Source: an uncultured Lachnospiraceae bacterium (GTDB taxonomy: Bacteria; Bacillota; Clostridia; Lachnospirales; Lachnospiraceae). From it: a DNA stretch of 23,643 nucleotides. Where the stretch lies: NCBI GenBank assembly GCA_947177925.1, contig CAMWWJ010000009.1, positions 1-23,643 on the forward strand, written 5' to 3'. This document shows positions 23,606 to 23,643 of this stretch, piece by piece (within the stretch, counting starts at the first letter, position 1; each line of letters begins with the position of its first letter). The notes beneath the pieces are model-generated. The model made no database searches and was not told the DNA's origin. It saw nothing but the letters and a program-made list of their open reading frames with translations. The position numbers were made by a program, and so were the translations under genes.

Positions 23606-23643
23606 GGGCGTAATCTAATCGGTGAAAGTCCGTAAAGTGCCCT
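23590..23643 (+). mobile_element. Probable 5' end of a group II intron (cut by window edge)
   Basis: The last 50 bases hold CGCCCA-GCA-TGGGCG (23596-23610), then TAATCTAAT and CGGTGAAAGTCCG (23620-23632). A short G/C hairpin followed by GGTGAAAGTCC is a familiar start of domain I in bacterial group II introns. The exact 5' boundary and the reverse transcriptase gene are not visible. A stem at 23561-23585 directly upstream fits the target choice of class C introns. The call rests on motif memory only. Confidence 0.42.

Noticed and set aside
23426..23635. 69-codon plus-strand frame at the right end
   Set aside because: No ribosome site, crosses a perfect hairpin and the intron-like sequence, and reads as low-quality hydrophobic protein.

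Overview
The window is low-GC, strongly purine-biased Gram-positive DNA with AGGAGG-type ribosome sites, consensus SigA promoters and protein families typical of anaerobic gut Clostridia. The best guess is a Lachnospiraceae-like organism: the agr cassette, the high-molecular-weight rubredoxin and the VanZ, WYL and GHKL families all fit. No tRNA, rRNA or CRISPR array was seen.

Layout. (1) 1-1810: the tail of an unknown gene, then an AlbA_2/Schlafen-type ATP-binding protein broken by two single-T deletions. (2) 1932-4867: a WYL regulator, a GyrI-like protein, a ClbS/DfsB-family protein and a flavin reductase-rubredoxin fusion. Two related dyads, one before the regulator and one before the GyrI-like gene, suggest one regulatory unit. 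(3) 5010-5805: a decayed acidic secreted protein. (4) 5908-8425: a chemoreceptor behind a consensus promoter with a 245-nt leader, then a VanZ-like protein. (5) 8497-11693: an alpha/beta hydrolase followed by two radical SAM enzymes. (6) 11842-15346: a three-gene ABC-2 exporter operon and an unrecognised cytoplasmic protein. (7) 15403-19073: minus-strand permease and small membrane protein, an agrC-like kinase pseudogene, an IS4-family transposase remnant, an xre-type regulator fragment, then plus-strand agrD and agrB pseudogenes. (8) 19167-23147: an intact operon of a DUF2712-like secreted protein, a lipoprotein, two ABC permeases and an ATPase with a LanF-like E-loop. (9) 23148-23643: non-coding sequence with inverted repeats and, at the right edge, what looks like the 5' end of a group II intron.

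How the parts fit. The most striking unit is region 7-8: a complete but dead agr-type quorum-sensing module next to an intact operon that looks like a Sec-secreted, bacteriocin-like protein with lipoprotein and LanFEG-like ABC immunity. The agr genes can be reconstructed almost completely by undoing single-base indels and nonsense changes. agrD regains a 49-residue precursor with a QPKAPKEL tail, agrB regains its His/Cys protease pair seven residues apart, and the kinase regains its HDIKNHLQS box. A second unit of interest is region 2, where two protein families both known to include cyclopropane-warhead hydrolases (GyrI-like and ClbS) sit side by side under a WYL regulator.

All coordinates and family calls come from reading the sequence; no database search was run. 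Several frameshifts lie in homopolymers, so sequencing error should be excluded. The substitution-type stop codons in agrD, agrB, the kinase, the transposase and the 5010-5805 gene are not explained by homopolymer errors.
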